A stretch of DNA of 64,000 nucleotides from Bacteroides ovatus (GTDB lineage Bacteria; Bacteroidota; Bacteroidia; Bacteroidales; Bacteroidaceae), in the NCBI RefSeq assembly GCF_001314995.1, contig NZ_CP012938.1:1178001-1242000 (forward strand). The letters run 5' to 3'. The notes below the pieces were generated by a model, which ran no database searches, was not told the DNA's origin, and saw only the letters and a list, made by a program, of their open reading frames with translations. The position numbers and the translations under genes are program-made. This document shows positions 27,330 to 38,218 of this stretch, one piece after another. How positions within the stretch are numbered: the stretch's first letter is position 1; every line of letters begins with the position of its first letter.

Positions 27330-27382
27330 GGTATTTTTATGAATTTTCATCACTAACTATTTTAACCTAACACCAAAAAGCA

Positions 27383-29122
27383 ATGAAAAGAAGTATATTT
27401 TTATCGATTATTTTGAGTTTGTTTCTGGTCGCCTGCATTCCACAGGCAATGGCACAAAAGCAGAGCCGCCTGGAAAAGCTGCTAAGGTATCTGAACGATA
27501 ATGACGCCGACAAATGGCAGAAAAACCGTGATAAGATAGATGACGAGACACAAACCTATTATGCCGAGGAACTGGCATTATTGGATGTGCTCAACGGATT
27601 GTGGAACGAGCAAAGCGAACAGGCTGCCACCAACTATTTCGGATGCTACGAAAGGGCAACGAAAGCTTATTTTCCCAATATCTGTGAAGAAGAGAAAATA
27701 CAACTTTCCAACGTACAAAACAAAGCAGAACTGGCCGTTATCTCCATTCTGGATGCTTCGAAAGATCAAATTCCTTTTAGCAAGACGTTGATGGACAGTA
27801 TCCAGTCAAGCGGTTATCCGGGAGATTCTGCCATCTTGCAAAAGGTGCGGGACATCCGTGAAATGGCTTTACTGGAAGGTATGCTGAAAACACCTACGCT
27901 GAATATTTATCAAACGTACATCACGGAATATCCGAACGGCAAATTTATCTCTCAAATCAACACTGCGGAAAACAAACGGCTTTACCAGATTGTAAAGAGT
28001 AATCCGACATCAGCGAATTTCAAGGCATTTTTTGATAACGCCAACATGCAGAAATTCTTCACGGATAAAGATACGCGTCCATTCCTTCCGGAAGTCCGCG
28101 CGTTATACGATGATTTTCTGTTTCAAGGGATCGACAGCCTCCGGGAGAAAGGAAACGCAACAGACATCCGGCAGATTATTGACGAGTATAAGCAATCACC
28201 TTACCTGACTTCTACAGCACGTACTCATCTGGACGACCTTGAATATCTTAGTGAAAAAGCTGATTTTGAGCTTTTAAAAGCTGCCATTGTCAATTCCGAA
28301 TCTTTGAGTATGCTGCAGGATTTTCTTTGCACACACAGGTATAAGGAATTTCGTGACCAGGCCAATGCACTACGGACACCGTTTATTCTGCAAACAATCA
28401 TATCCACTCCTACTTCTGTGAAATACTATAATGGAGGACGATTGATTAAGTCTGCGGAAAATGACAGTACGGGAAATACCTCGACCACTTATTCGTATGA
28501 TGATAAGGGGCAGCTCATTTCTACATTGTCGCTTACCGTAAAGAACGGTCAGCCAAGCAATGAAATACAAACGAACAGATTATACGATCCGCAAGGTCAC
28601 TGCATCTTTGAAGTGCAAACGAATCCGAAAACCAAAACGGATCTCTACCGACGGACACGCCGTATAGGTACGGACGGAAGTATCGAGAGTGATTCGCTCA
28701 AGTATACAGATGGAAGAGTCATCATAAGTTCCTATAATAAACAGGGGTTATTGACCGAAACCAAAGAGTATAATAAGAATGGAGAACTTCAGGCGTACAC
28801 CGCAAACAAATATGATGATAAAGGCAGATTGATTTCATCCCAACATCAAAACCTGCTTTTTGCAAATTCTTCGGATCAGATTATTTCACAAAAAGATGCT
28901 TATGAATACGATAAATACGGTTATCTGACACAAATCGTTTACCAACGGATTTTAGGCAATAACCAGAAAACATCGGGATGCCTGACCTGCCTGTACGATA
29001 AATACGGAAACCAGATCGATAGCAATTCTTATTATGAATATGATAATACGGGCCAATGGATCTGCCGGACCGACCGTGAGCATCCGAAAGAAGTGGAACG
29101 TATACAGTACATTTACAAATAA
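27383..29122 (+). CDS. Exported protein with YD/RHS-like repeats, function unknown
   Basis: A 579-residue protein. A signal peptide or lipoprotein signal is at 1-24 ('ILSLFLVACIPQAMAQ'). Residues about 25-330 are helical and charged, with some TPR-like periodicity. From about 345 on there are several copies of a YD-type unit, for example 'YSYDDKGQLIST', 'RLYDPQGHC', 'NKYDDKGRLISS', 'YEYDKYGYLTQ' and 'CLYDKYGNQID', ending at a 'YEYDNTGQWICR' unit. YD repeats form beta-spiral shells in RHS and teneurin proteins, but here there is no RHS core-box and no toxin C-terminus. It is likely periplasmic or surface-exposed. Not recognised beyond this. Confidence 0.7.
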   Translation: MKRSIFLSIILSLFLVACIPQAMAQKQSRLEKLLRYLNDNDADKWQKNRDKIDDETQTYYAEELALLDVLNGLWNEQSEQAATNYFGCYERATKAYFPNICEEEKIQLSNVQNKAELAVISILDASKDQIPFSKTLMDSIQSSGYPGDSAILQKVRDIREMALLEGMLKTPTLNIYQTYITEYPNGKFISQINTAENKRLYQIVKSNPTSANFKAFFDNANMQKFFTDKDTRPFLPEVRALYDDFLFQGIDSLREKGNATDIRQIIDEYKQSPYLTSTARTHLDDLEYLSEKADFELLKAAIVNSESLSMLQDFLCTHRYKEFRDQANALRTPFILQTIISTPTSVKYYNGGRLIKSAENDSTGNTSTTYSYDDKGQLISTLSLTVKNGQPSNEIQTNRLYDPQGHCIFEVQTNPKTKTDLYRRTRRIGTDGSIESDSLKYTDGRVIISSYNKQGLLTETKEYNKNGELQAYTANKYDDKGRLISSQHQNLLFANSSDQIISQKDAYEYDKYGYLTQIVYQRILGNNQKTSGCLTCLYDKYGNQIDSNSYYEYDNTGQWICRTDREHPKEVERIQYIYK

Positions 29123-29233
29123 AGTAAGATGCTGTGAACATTTTGCAAAGGGCTTCTGTTATTATAGTATAACAAGCCGATTAAAACTTGTAACATTATG
29201 AATACTATATTAATGTCTTTAATTATGATGACC

Positions 29234-29815
29234 ATGACTTACGAAATGCCTAAACTTCCTTACGCTAACAATGCGTTGGAACCTGTAATCAGTCAGCAAA
29301 CAATAGATTTCCATTACGGAAAACATCTACAAACGTATGTAAATAATCTGAATAGCCTCGTGCCCGGAACAGAATATGAAGGTAAAACGGTAGAAGAAAT
29401 CGTTGCAGCCGCACCGGATGGAGCTATATTCAATAACGCCGGACAAGTATTGAACCACAACCTGTACTTCCTGCAATTTGCCCCGAAACCTTCGAAGAAA
29501 GAACCGGCCGGTAAACTGGGAGAAGCCATCAAACGTGACTTTGGCAGCTTTGAAAACTTCAAGAAAGAATTCAATGCAGCAGCAGTCGGATTGTTTGGTT
29601 CAGGATGGGCTTGGCTATCCGTAGATAAAGACGGTAAACTGAAAATCACTAAAGAGGGGAACGGCAGCAATCCGGTACGTGCCGGTTTGAAACCACTTCT
29701 TGGATTTGACGTTTGGGAACACTCCTATTATCTGGATTACCAGAACCGCCGTGCCGACCACGTAAACGCCCTGTGGGATATCATCGACTGGGATGTGGTT
29801 GAAAAAAGAATGTAA
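29234..29815 (+). CDS. sodB: Fe/Mn superoxide dismutase
   Basis: A 193-residue cytoplasmic enzyme from the ATG at 29234 (MTYEMPKLPYANNALEP). The frame is open from 29198, but the extra twelve residues are not part of the family and the product from 29234 has normal length. Metal ligands: H27 in 'DFHYGKH', the histidine in 'QVLNHNLYF', and the aspartate and histidine in 'GFDVWEHSYYLDYQ'. It destroys superoxide that forms during oxygen exposure of this anaerobe. The Bacteroides enzyme works with Fe or Mn, which this sequence cannot separate. A rho-independent terminator follows. Confidence 0.95.
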   Translation: MTYEMPKLPYANNALEPVISQQTIDFHYGKHLQTYVNNLNSLVPGTEYEGKTVEEIVAAAPDGAIFNNAGQVLNHNLYFLQFAPKPSKKEPAGKLGEAIKRDFGSFENFKKEFNAAAVGLFGSGWAWLSVDKDGKLKITKEGNGSNPVRAGLKPLLGFDVWEHSYYLDYQNRRADHVNALWDIIDWDVVEKRM

Positions 29816-29846
29816 TCAAATTTACAAGCTAAACTATACTTATGGA

Positions 29847-29880
29847 AAAGGTCGTTGTGTTTTTCACAGCGACCTTTTTT
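29847..29880 (+). terminator. Terminator after sodB
   Basis: Arms AAAGGTCGTTGTG (29847-29859) and CACAGCGACCTTT (29865-29877), with one G-T pair, then a T-run. It starts 32 bp after the stop. Confidence 0.85.
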
Positions 29881-29906
29881 ACAGATTAAAAAGAAACAGA
29901 CTTTTA

Positions 29907-29937
29907 TTGTATATCAGATGCATTAGTTGTATTTTTG
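29907..29937 (+). promoter_or_regulatory. Promoter of the sensor kinase gene
   Basis: TTG at 29907-29909, a 20-bp spacer and TATTTTTG at 29930-29937 fit the Bacteroides consensus; the ATG is 30 bp further on. Confidence 0.65.
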
Positions 29938-29966
29938 CAACTCATAAAACAACATAACAAACAATT

Positions 29967-31949
29967 ATGATACTGTATAAAAGAAAAAAAATACGATTTA
30001 TTGTCTCCATTGCTGTACTCCTTTTCCTCCCCCTTTTCGGCAATGCTGCCACCACAGAAGAATCTGAGGAAGAAATCCTGTTTATCACCTCTTATAATTC
30101 TGACACTAAATATACCTACGATAACATCAGCACATTTGTAGAAACCTACACCCAATTGGGAGGAAGATATTCGACCATGGTAGAAAATATGAATGCAACA
30201 GACTTAATGCAGGCGCATCAATGGAAAAAAACATTAACTGATATTCTCGACAAACATCCGAAAGCCAAATTAGTTATTCTCCTGGGTGGTGAAGCATGGA
30301 GCAGTTTCCTTCATCTCGAAGATGAAAAGTACAAGCAGCTTCCTGTTTTCTGTGCAATGGCGTCACGCAACGGAATACGTATTCCGGAGGATTCGACCGA
30401 CATCCGAAGCTATAATCCCGAAAGCATTAACTTAATGGAACGCATGAAGGAATACAACGTAAGATATTGTAGCACATACGAATATGACATTAAAAAAGAT
30501 ATTGAAATGATACAGGATTTCTATCCGGAAACAGAACACCTTGTATTTGTATCGGATAACACATACAACGGACTTGCCGAACTGGCATGGTTCAAGAAAA
30601 ACCTGCAACATTTCCCACAGTTGTCTATCACCTACGTCGATGGCCGCATCCATACACTCGATATGGCTGCCAGTCAATTGCGCAATCTTCCCAGAAACAC
30701 AGTCATGTTGCTTGGCATCTGGAGAATCGATAACCGGGGTATTACTTACATGAATAACTCCGTTTATGCTTTTTCCAAAGCCAATCCTCTCCTGCCTATG
30801 TTCAGCATGACTTCTACCGCAATAGGTTACTGGGCTATCGGAGGATATGTCCCGCAATATGAAGGAGTGGGAAAAAGCATGGGAGAATATGCTTACCGCT
30901 TTTTAGACCAAAAGGAAACGGGTATCAGCAGCATCAATATCTTACCCAACAGATATAAATTTGATGCGAAGAAACTAAAGGAATGGGGATTTGGAAACAA
31001 GAAGTTACCTGTTAACTCAATGGTAATCAATCAGCCCATCCCGTTCTTTGTGGCCTATAAGACAGAAGTACAATTCATCCTGATTATATTTCTCGTATTA
31101 GTAGGAAGTCTAATGATTTCGCTGTATTACTATTACCGGACTAAAATCCTGAAGAATCACCTTGAAAGAACTACGAAACAACTACGGGAAGATAAAAAGA
31201 AGCTGGAAGAGTCTGAAGTCGAATTGCGTGATGCTAAAGAGCGCGCCGAAGAAGCTAATCAGCTGAAAAGTGCCTTTGTTTCGAATATGAGCCACGAGAT
31301 ACGAACTCCGCTAAATGCTATTGTCGGTTTCTCCAGCCTGATTATCGGTTCGGTAGAGCAGAATAACGAACTGAAAGAATACGCAGATATTGTCCAGACC
31401 AACTCTAATCTGCTGCTCCAACTGATTAGTGATGTACTGGATATATCACGCCTGGAATCAGGAAAGCTACAATTCAAATATGAATGGTGTGAGCTGGTGA
31501 ACCATTGCCAGAATATGATTACCCTGACCAACCGGAACAAGACAATGGATGTAGACATCAAACTGCAAATGCCTAAAGAGCCTTACATGCTCTACACAGA
31601 TCCCTTGCGCCTGCAACAGATTATTATCAATCTGCTGAACAACGCCTTGAAATTCACTCCTGCCGGAGGAAGCATTACGCTGGATTATGAAGTGGACGAA
31701 GAAAAGCAATGTATGCTGTTCTCGGTAACTGATACCGGCACCGGAATTCCCGAAGATAAACAGGAGCTGGTATTCCAACGTTTCGAAAAGCTGAATGAGT
31801 TCGTACAGGGTACAGGATTGGGACTGGCTATCTGCAAACTGACCATCCAATATATGGGAGGTGATATCTGGATTGACAAGAATTACAAAAATGGTGCCCG
31901 ATTTATCTTTTCTCATCCTATCAAAAAACAGGAATCAACAGAAAAATGA
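29967..31949 (+). CDS. Membrane histidine kinase with periplasmic binding-protein-like sensor
   Basis: A 660-residue kinase. A signal peptide or first membrane segment is at 10-28, a periplasmic sensor of about 330 residues resembles an ABC-type binding protein ('[19 protein letters not shown]', '[14 protein letters not shown]'), a membrane segment is near 366-390, then a coiled coil. H441 in '[13 protein letters not shown]' is phosphorylated, and the ATPase domain has '[11 protein letters not shown]', 'VTDTGTGIP' and 'GTGLGLAI'. There is no receiver domain and no regulator gene beside it, so it is an orphan and must pass phosphate elsewhere. The sensor ligand is unknown. It ends 43 bp before the thiamine operon promoter region. 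Confidence 0.88.
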   Translation: MILYKRKKIRFIVSIAVLLFLPLFGNAATTEESEEEILFITSYNSDTKYTYDNISTFVETYTQLGGRYSTMVENMNATDLMQAHQWKKTLTDILDKHPKAKLVILLGGEAWSSFLHLEDEKYKQLPVFCAMASRNGIRIPEDSTDIRSYNPESINLMERMKEYNVRYCSTYEYDIKKDIEMIQDFYPETEHLVFVSDNTYNGLAELAWFKKNLQHFPQLSITYVDGRIHTLDMAASQLRNLPRNTVMLLGIWRIDNRGITYMNNSVYAFSKANPLLPMFSMTSTAIGYWAIGGYVPQYEGVGKSMGEYAYRFLDQKETGISSINILPNRYKFDAKKLKEWGFGNKKLPVNSMVINQPIPFFVAYKTEVQFILIIFLVLVGSLMISLYYYYRTKILKNHLERTTKQLREDKKKLEESEVELRDAKERAEEANQLKSAFVSNMSHEIRTPLNAIVGFSSLIIGSVEQNNELKEYADIVQTNSNLLLQLISDVLDISRLESGKLQFKYEWCELVNHCQNMITLTNRNKTMDVDIKLQMPKEPYMLYTDPLRLQQIIINLLNNALKFTPAGGSITLDYEVDEEKQCMLFSVTDTGTGIPEDKQELVFQRFEKLNEFVQGTGLGLAICKLTIQYMGGDIWIDKNYKNGARFIFSHPIKKQESTEK

Positions 31950-32007
31950 AAAAAAATCGACTGATTTAGTGTTTTTCTGTTTCTTTTTCACTTACTTTGC
32001 CCCCGTA

Positions 32008-32090
32008 AAGACAAAGGGGTGCCCCATGAGGGGCTGAGATTATACCCTAGGAACCTGAGGCAGTTAGTACTGACGTAGGGATTGTGTTTC
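32008..32090 (+). ncRNA. TPP riboswitch (thi box)
   Basis: The hallmark segments of the thiamine pyrophosphate aptamer are in order: AAAGGGGTGCCC, then GGGGCTGAGATTATACCC and GAACCTGAGGCAGTTAGTAC followed by TGACGTAGGGA. It lies in the leader of the thi operon, about 70 bp ahead of thiS. A -7-like TTACTTTG is at 31992-31999. Thiamine pyrophosphate binding should repress the operon; whether by termination or by hiding the start is not visible. Confidence 0.95.
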
Positions 32091-32158
32091 TTCTTATCGC
32101 CTTTCCATTCAAGCACGCTCTTTGTATTTACTTTCAACTTATTTATTCTGATAGGACA

Positions 32159-32359
32159 ATGAAAGTACAAGTGAACAACAAAGAGGTGGAAATTACTCCC
32201 GACTCTACCCTTACACAACTGACAGCACAGCTCGAACTTCCGGTTCAAGGCATTGCTATCGCCGTAAACAACAAAATGATTCCCCGTACCGAATGGGAGG
32301 GTTTCATATTGCATGAGAACGATAACCTGGTGATTATCAAAGCTGCTTGCGGAGGATAA
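32159..32359 (+). CDS. thiS: Sulfur carrier protein ThiS
   Basis: A 66-residue ubiquitin-like carrier that ends in the diagnostic Gly-Gly ('KAACGG'), which is adenylated by ThiF and loaded with sulfur for thiazole formation. The frame continues upstream to 32084, but those residues overlap the riboswitch leader and lack the fold, so ATG 32159 (MKVQVNNKEVEI) is the start. First gene of the thi operon; thiE starts 5 bp after its stop. Confidence 0.93.
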   Translation: MKVQVNNKEVEITPDSTLTQLTAQLELPVQGIAIAVNNKMIPRTEWEGFILHENDNLVIIKAACGG

Positions 32360-32363
32360 GGGA

Positions 32364-32981
32364 ATGGTCAGTCTACAATTTATCACGCATCAGACCGAAC
32401 GGTACTCGTACCTCGAATCGGCACGTATGGCACTCGAAGGCGGGTGCAAATGGATCCAACTACGCATGAAAGAGGCTCCTCTCGAAGAAGTGGAGGCAGT
32501 AGCCCTGCAACTGAAACCGCTTTGTAAAGAGCACGAAGCAATCCTGGTTCTGGACGATCACGTTGAACTGGCGCGAAAGCTGGAAGTGGACGGTGTGCAT
32601 CTGGGCAAAAAGGATATGCCTATCGACCAGGCCCGCCAAATTCTTGGAGAGGCTTTCATTATCGGCGGCACTGCAAATACATTCGAAGATGTTGTACAGC
32701 ACTATCGTGCCGGTGCCGATTATCTTGGCATCGGTCCTTTCCGGTTTACTACCACCAAAAAGAATTTAAGCCCTGTACTGGGATTGAAAGGCTATTCCTC
32801 CATCCTTTCACAGATGAAAGAGGCGAATATCGAAATCCCCGTAGTAGCGATTGGAGGAATCACTTATGAGGATATTCCTGCCATACTTCACACAGGAGTA
32901 AACGGGATAGCCCTGTCGGGAACCATTCTCGGAGCGGATAATCCGGTAGAAGAAACACATAGAATCCTGAATCATGCGTAA
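32364..32981 (+). CDS. thiE: Thiamine-phosphate synthase
   Basis: A 205-residue TIM-barrel enzyme that joins the pyrimidine pyrophosphate and thiazole phosphate moieties. Family motifs are 'WIQLRMKEAPLEEV', 'LVLDDHVELA', 'GVHLGKKDMP', 'ADYLGIGPFRFTTTK' and 'VVAIGGITYEDI'. It is second in the operon, 4 bp from thiS. A second shorter homologue lies at the end of the operon; this copy keeps all catalytic features and is the likely main enzyme. Confidence 0.92.
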   Translation: MVSLQFITHQTERYSYLESARMALEGGCKWIQLRMKEAPLEEVEAVALQLKPLCKEHEAILVLDDHVELARKLEVDGVHLGKKDMPIDQARQILGEAFIIGGTANTFEDVVQHYRAGADYLGIGPFRFTTTKKNLSPVLGLKGYSSILSQMKEANIEIPVVAIGGITYEDIPAILHTGVNGIALSGTILGADNPVEETHRILNHA

Positions 32982-33025
32982 AGCAATGATGTACAATCAG
33001 TAATTTAATTTATAATATATATAGA

Positions 33026-33799
33026 ATGGAAAAGTTAGTAATTGCGGGACGCGAATTTAACTCCCGTCTTTTCCTGGGAACAGGAAAATTCAATTCCAAT
33101 GAAGTAATGGAACAAGCTATTCTGGCTTCAGGCACGGAAATGGTTACTGTTGCCATGAAACGAATCGACATGGACAACAAAGAGGATGACATGCTAAAAC
33201 ATATTATTCATCCGAATATTCAGCTATTGCCCAATACTTCCGGTGTACGTAATGCAGAGGAGGCTGTTTTTGCAGCACAACTGGCTCGCGAAGCCTTTGG
33301 AACAAATTGGCTGAAACTGGAAATTCACCCGGACCCACGCTATCTGCTCCCTGACTCTATCGAGACACTGAAAGCTACGGAAGAACTGGTAAAACTGGGT
33401 TTTATCGTGTTGCCTTATTGTCAGGCTGACCCTGTACTCTGCAAACGTCTGGAAGAAGCGGGCGCAGCTACTGTTATGCCGCTCGGTGCACCAATCGGTA
33501 CCAATAAAGGATTGCAGACCAAAGAATTCCTGCAAATCATTATCGAACAGGCAGGTATCCCGGTAGTCGTAGATGCAGGCATCGGTGCACCCAGTCATGC
33601 TGCCGAAGCAATGGAACTGGGAGCTTCCGCTGTATTAGTTAATACCGCAATAGCCGTTGCCGGAAATCCGGTAGAAATGGCAAAAGCATTCAAAGCGGCC
33701 ACAGAAGCCGGAAGACAGGCTTACGAAGCAGGATTAGGATTACAAGCCGTCGACTTCGTGGCAGAAGCAAGTTCACCTCTAACGGCTTTTCTTGATTAA
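33026..33799 (+). CDS. thiG: Thiazole synthase
   Basis: A 257-residue TIM barrel. The Schiff-base lysine is K97 in '[12 protein letters not shown]', and '[14 protein letters not shown]' and '[18 protein letters not shown]' form the phosphate site. It builds the thiazole phosphate ring with ThiS thiocarboxylate, dehydroglycine from ThiH and deoxyxylulose phosphate. It is 44 bp from thiE and 13 bp before thiC. Confidence 0.95.
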   Translation: MEKLVIAGREFNSRLFLGTGKFNSNEVMEQAILASGTEMVTVAMKRIDMDNKEDDMLKHIIHPNIQLLPNTSGVRNAEEAVFAAQLAREAFGTNWLKLEIHPDPRYLLPDSIETLKATEELVKLGFIVLPYCQADPVLCKRLEEAGAATVMPLGAPIGTNKGLQTKEFLQIIIEQAGIPVVVDAGIGAPSHAAEAMELGASAVLVNTAIAVAGNPVEMAKAFKAATEAGRQAYEAGLGLQAVDFVAEASSPLTAFLD

Positions 33800-33809
33800 A
33801 AACGAATAA

Positions 33810-35510
<1,701 letters not shown>

Positions 35511-35589
35511 TGAGTGGGGAGAAACAAAAAGTCAGCCCACTGACCTACCCTCTCCCCTCATTTCAATTTTTAATTTTTAATTGATTAAA

Positions 35590-36714
35590 ATGTTCTCCGA
35601 CGAATTAGAAAAAATATCCTGGGAAGAGACGACAAAAGCCATCTATTCCAAAACAGATGCCGACGTACGCCGTGCATTGGGTAAAAAAGAGCATCTGGAT
35701 GTCAACGACTTTATGGCGCTGATTTCACCTGCCGCCACTCCTTATCTGGAAGTGATGGCACGCCTTAGTCAGAAATATACGATGGAACGGTTCGGTAAGA
35801 CTATCTCCATGTTCGTACCGCTCTACCTGACTAATTCATGTACCAACTCCTGCGTCTATTGCGGTTTCCACATCAGCAATCCGATGAAGAGAACGATACT
35901 GACAGAGGAAGAGATTGTCAACGAATACAAAGCCATCAAACGACTGGCTCCTTTTGAAAATCTACTGCTCGTAACCGGTGAAAACCCTGCCGCAGCAGGT
36001 GTTCCCTACATTGCCCGGGCGCTGGATTTGGCAAAACCTTATTTCAGCAACCTGCAAATTGAAGTAATGCCCCTTAAAGCAGAAGAATATCAGGAACTGA
36101 CTAATCATGGTCTGAATGGAGTGATCTGTTTTCAAGAGACTTACCATAAAGCAAATTACAAGACATATCATCCGAGAGGCATGAAGTCTAAATTCGAATG
36201 GCGTGTAGACGGCTTCGACCGTATGGGACAGGCAGGTGTACATAAGATTGGCATGGGTGTCCTGATCGGCTTGGAGGAATGGCGAACTGACGTTACGATG
36301 ATGGCTTATCATCTACGTTATTTGCAAAAGCATTACTGGAAAACGAAATACAGCGTAAATTTCCCGCGTATGCGCCCGTCTGAAAATGGCGGATTCCAAC
36401 CGAATGTAGTCATGAACGACCGGGAACTGGCTCAACTTACATTCGCGATGCGAATCTTCGACCACGACGTAGATATCTCCTATTCCACCCGTGAAAGTGC
36501 AGAAATCCGAAATCACATGGCAACGCTCGGTGTTACAACCATGAGTGCGGAGAGTAAAACTGAACCCGGAGGATATTACAGTTATCCTCAAACCCTGGAA
36601 CAATTTCACGTAAGTGATGAGCGAAAGGCGGTTGAAGTGGAACGTGACTTGAAGAAACTGGGTCGCGAACCGGTTTGGAAGGATTGGGATCAGTCTTTTG
36701 ATTTTAAAAGATAG
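35590..36714 (+). CDS. thiH: 2-iminoacetate synthase (tyrosine lyase)
   Basis: A 374-residue radical SAM enzyme. The cluster-binding C84-x3-C88-x2-C91 lies in 'TNSCTNSCVYCGF', and 'NHGLNGVICFQETYH' and 'VNFPRMRPSENGGF' are ThiH signatures. It cleaves tyrosine to dehydroglycine and p-cresol, the anaerobic route to the thiazole. The ATG at 35590 is chosen over the TTG three codons upstream. It is 79 bp after thiC, the longest gap in the operon. Confidence 0.93.
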   Translation: MFSDELEKISWEETTKAIYSKTDADVRRALGKKEHLDVNDFMALISPAATPYLEVMARLSQKYTMERFGKTISMFVPLYLTNSCTNSCVYCGFHISNPMKRTILTEEEIVNEYKAIKRLAPFENLLLVTGENPAAAGVPYIARALDLAKPYFSNLQIEVMPLKAEEYQELTNHGLNGVICFQETYHKANYKTYHPRGMKSKFEWRVDGFDRMGQAGVHKIGMGVLIGLEEWRTDVTMMAYHLRYLQKHYWKTKYSVNFPRMRPSENGGFQPNVVMNDRELAQLTFAMRIFDHDVDISYSTRESAEIRNHMATLGVTTMSAESKTEPGGYYSYPQTLEQFHVSDERKAVEVERDLKKLGREPVWKDWDQSFDFKR

Positions 36715-36718
36715 GCAG

Positions 36719-37411
36719 ATGCGGTACGATAGACAAATCATACTTCCCGAAATCGGAGAAGAAGGTCAGAAGAAACTGCAGGAAGCCAAAGTGCTTATTG
36801 TAGGTGTGGGAGGGCTAGGCTCTCCCATCGCTCTCTACCTGGCAGGCGCCGGTGTGGGATGTCTCGGACTGGTAGATGACGATTTGGTAAGCATCACTAA
36901 CCTGCAACGACAAGTTCTCTATTCCGAAAAGGAATTGGGTAAACCGAAAGCTATCTGTGCAGCGGAACGGCTCTCCGCTCTCAACAGCGAGATCAGAATA
37001 CATCCCTACTCTACCCGGTTGACGAAAGAAAATGCTTATCATATCATTCAGGAATATGATATAGTAGTCGACGGCTGTGATAACTTTGCCACCCGCTACC
37101 TGATTAACGATATCTGCATTGAACAGAAAAAGCCATACGTATATGGTGCTATCTGCGGCTTTGAAGGACAGGTTTCTGTATTCAACTATGGAAACCAGAA
37201 AAAGAACTACCGGGATCTTTATCCTGATGAAGAAGAAATGCAACGAATGCCTCCTCCGCCCAAAGGTGTGATGGGAGTTACTCCTGCTATTGTAGGAAGC
37301 GTTGAAGCTACGGAAGTGCTGAAAATAATCTGTGATTTTGGAGATGTTTTAGCCGGCGAACTATGGACAATCGACCTGCGGACATGGCAATCTAACAAAT
37401 TTTCACTATAA
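36719..37411 (+). CDS. thiF: ThiF-type adenylyltransferase
   Basis: A 230-residue E1-like enzyme with the nucleotide-binding motif 'IVGVGGLGSPIALYLAGAG' (27-45), the 'DDLVSITNLQRQ' segment and 'VVDGCDNFATRYLIND'. It adenylates the C-terminus of ThiS. The two CxxC pairs that bind structural zinc in E. coli ThiF are missing: the segment reads 'YRDLYPDEEEMQRMPPPPKG'. Start at ATG 36719; the upstream in-frame TTG overlaps thiH. It is 4 bp downstream of thiH. Confidence 0.9.
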   Translation: MRYDRQIILPEIGEEGQKKLQEAKVLIVGVGGLGSPIALYLAGAGVGCLGLVDDDLVSITNLQRQVLYSEKELGKPKAICAAERLSALNSEIRIHPYSTRLTKENAYHIIQEYDIVVDGCDNFATRYLINDICIEQKKPYVYGAICGFEGQVSVFNYGNQKKNYRDLYPDEEEMQRMPPPPKGVMGVTPAIVGSVEATEVLKIICDFGDVLAGELWTIDLRTWQSNKFSL

Positions 37412-37414
37412 AGG

Positions 37415-37446
37415 TTGGTTTCTGACATAGTTAATTAGTAACTTTG
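37415..37446 (+). promoter_or_regulatory. Possible internal promoter before the second thiE-like gene
   Basis: TTG at 37415-37417, a 21-bp spacer and TAACTTTG at 37439-37446 fit the Bacteroides pattern. It would let the last gene of the thi operon be expressed apart from the riboswitch. Confidence 0.5.
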
Positions 37447-37473
37447 CTAAGCAATCCAATTTTAACAAAAGAA

Positions 37474-38082
37474 ATGAAACTAATTGTAGTTACCACCCCT
37501 ACCTTCTTCGTCGAAGAAGATAAGATTATTACCGCTCTTTTCGAAGAGGGGCTGGATGTCCTACATCTTAGGAAGCCGGAAACTCCGGCTATGTATTCGG
37601 AACGGCTATTGACACTTATTCCGGATAAATATCACCGCCGTATCGTCACGCATGAACATTTCTATTTGAAAGAAGAATTTAATCTGATGGGTATCCACCT
37701 GAATGCACGTAATCCCAAAGAGCCGCATGATTATTATGGTCACATCAGCTGTTCGTGCCATTCAGTGGAGGAGGTAAAAAACAGAAAGCATTTTTACGAC
37801 TATGTTTTTATGAGTCCTATTTATGATAGTATCTCTAAAGTGAATTACTATTCAACATATACTGCCGAAGAATTGCGTGAAGCACAAAGAGCCAAAATTA
37901 TCGATTCGAAAGTGATGGCATTGGGAGGTATCAATGAAGATAATTTGCTGGAGATTAAAGATTTCGGTTTCGGAGGAGCTGTCGTATTAGGAGATCTTTG
38001 GAACAAATTCGACGCCTGTCAGGATCAGAACTATTTAGCCGTAATCGAGCACTTTAAAAAGTTGAAAAAGCTATCAGATTAA
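37474..38082 (+). CDS. ThiE/TenI-like thiamine phosphate synthase family protein
   Basis: A 202-residue TIM barrel related to ThiE. Signs are 'LDVLHLRKPE', 'MGIHLNARNPKEPHD', 'YVFMSPIYDSISK' and 'VMALGGINEDNLLE'. The 'SPIYDS' segment replaces ThiE's 'GPxxxTxTK' phosphate loop, which makes it more like TenI, the thiazole tautomerase, than a full synthase. In anaerobes with ThiH a tautomerase is usually considered unnecessary or redundant, so its role is open. ATG 37474 is the start; the TTG at 37444 falls in a promoter-like box. It is last in the operon, followed by a hairpin. Confidence 0.8.
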   Translation: MKLIVVTTPTFFVEEDKIITALFEEGLDVLHLRKPETPAMYSERLLTLIPDKYHRRIVTHEHFYLKEEFNLMGIHLNARNPKEPHDYYGHISCSCHSVEEVKNRKHFYDYVFMSPIYDSISKVNYYSTYTAEELREAQRAKIIDSKVMALGGINEDNLLEIKDFGFGGAVVLGDLWNKFDACQDQNYLAVIEHFKKLKKLSD

Positions 38083-38162
38083 TAAAAAGCCGATAGTAAA
38101 CTGACTGTACATTCCTATTGTATATCCAATAAAGGAAATGACTTTCTCAATCATAAAATAAA

Positions 38163-38198
38163 AAAGCCGCCGCGAATTGTCTTCCGCAACGGCTTTCT
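38163..38198. terminator. Terminator at the end of the thi operon
   Basis: Arms AAAGCCG (38163-38169) and CGGCTTT (38190-38196) with a T tail; it serves the thi operon on the plus strand and the convergent porin gene on the minus strand. Confidence 0.7.
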
Positions 38199-38218
38199 GT
38201 ATTTTCGGTGTTTTCTTA

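Noticed and set aside
27383..29122. RHS toxin or polymorphic toxin
   Set aside because: YD units are present, but there is no RHS core motif, no C-terminal toxin domain and no immunity gene beside it.
32084..32158. N-terminal extension of ThiS
   Set aside because: It would start inside the riboswitch leader, and the added residues do not fit the 66-residue ubiquitin-like fold.
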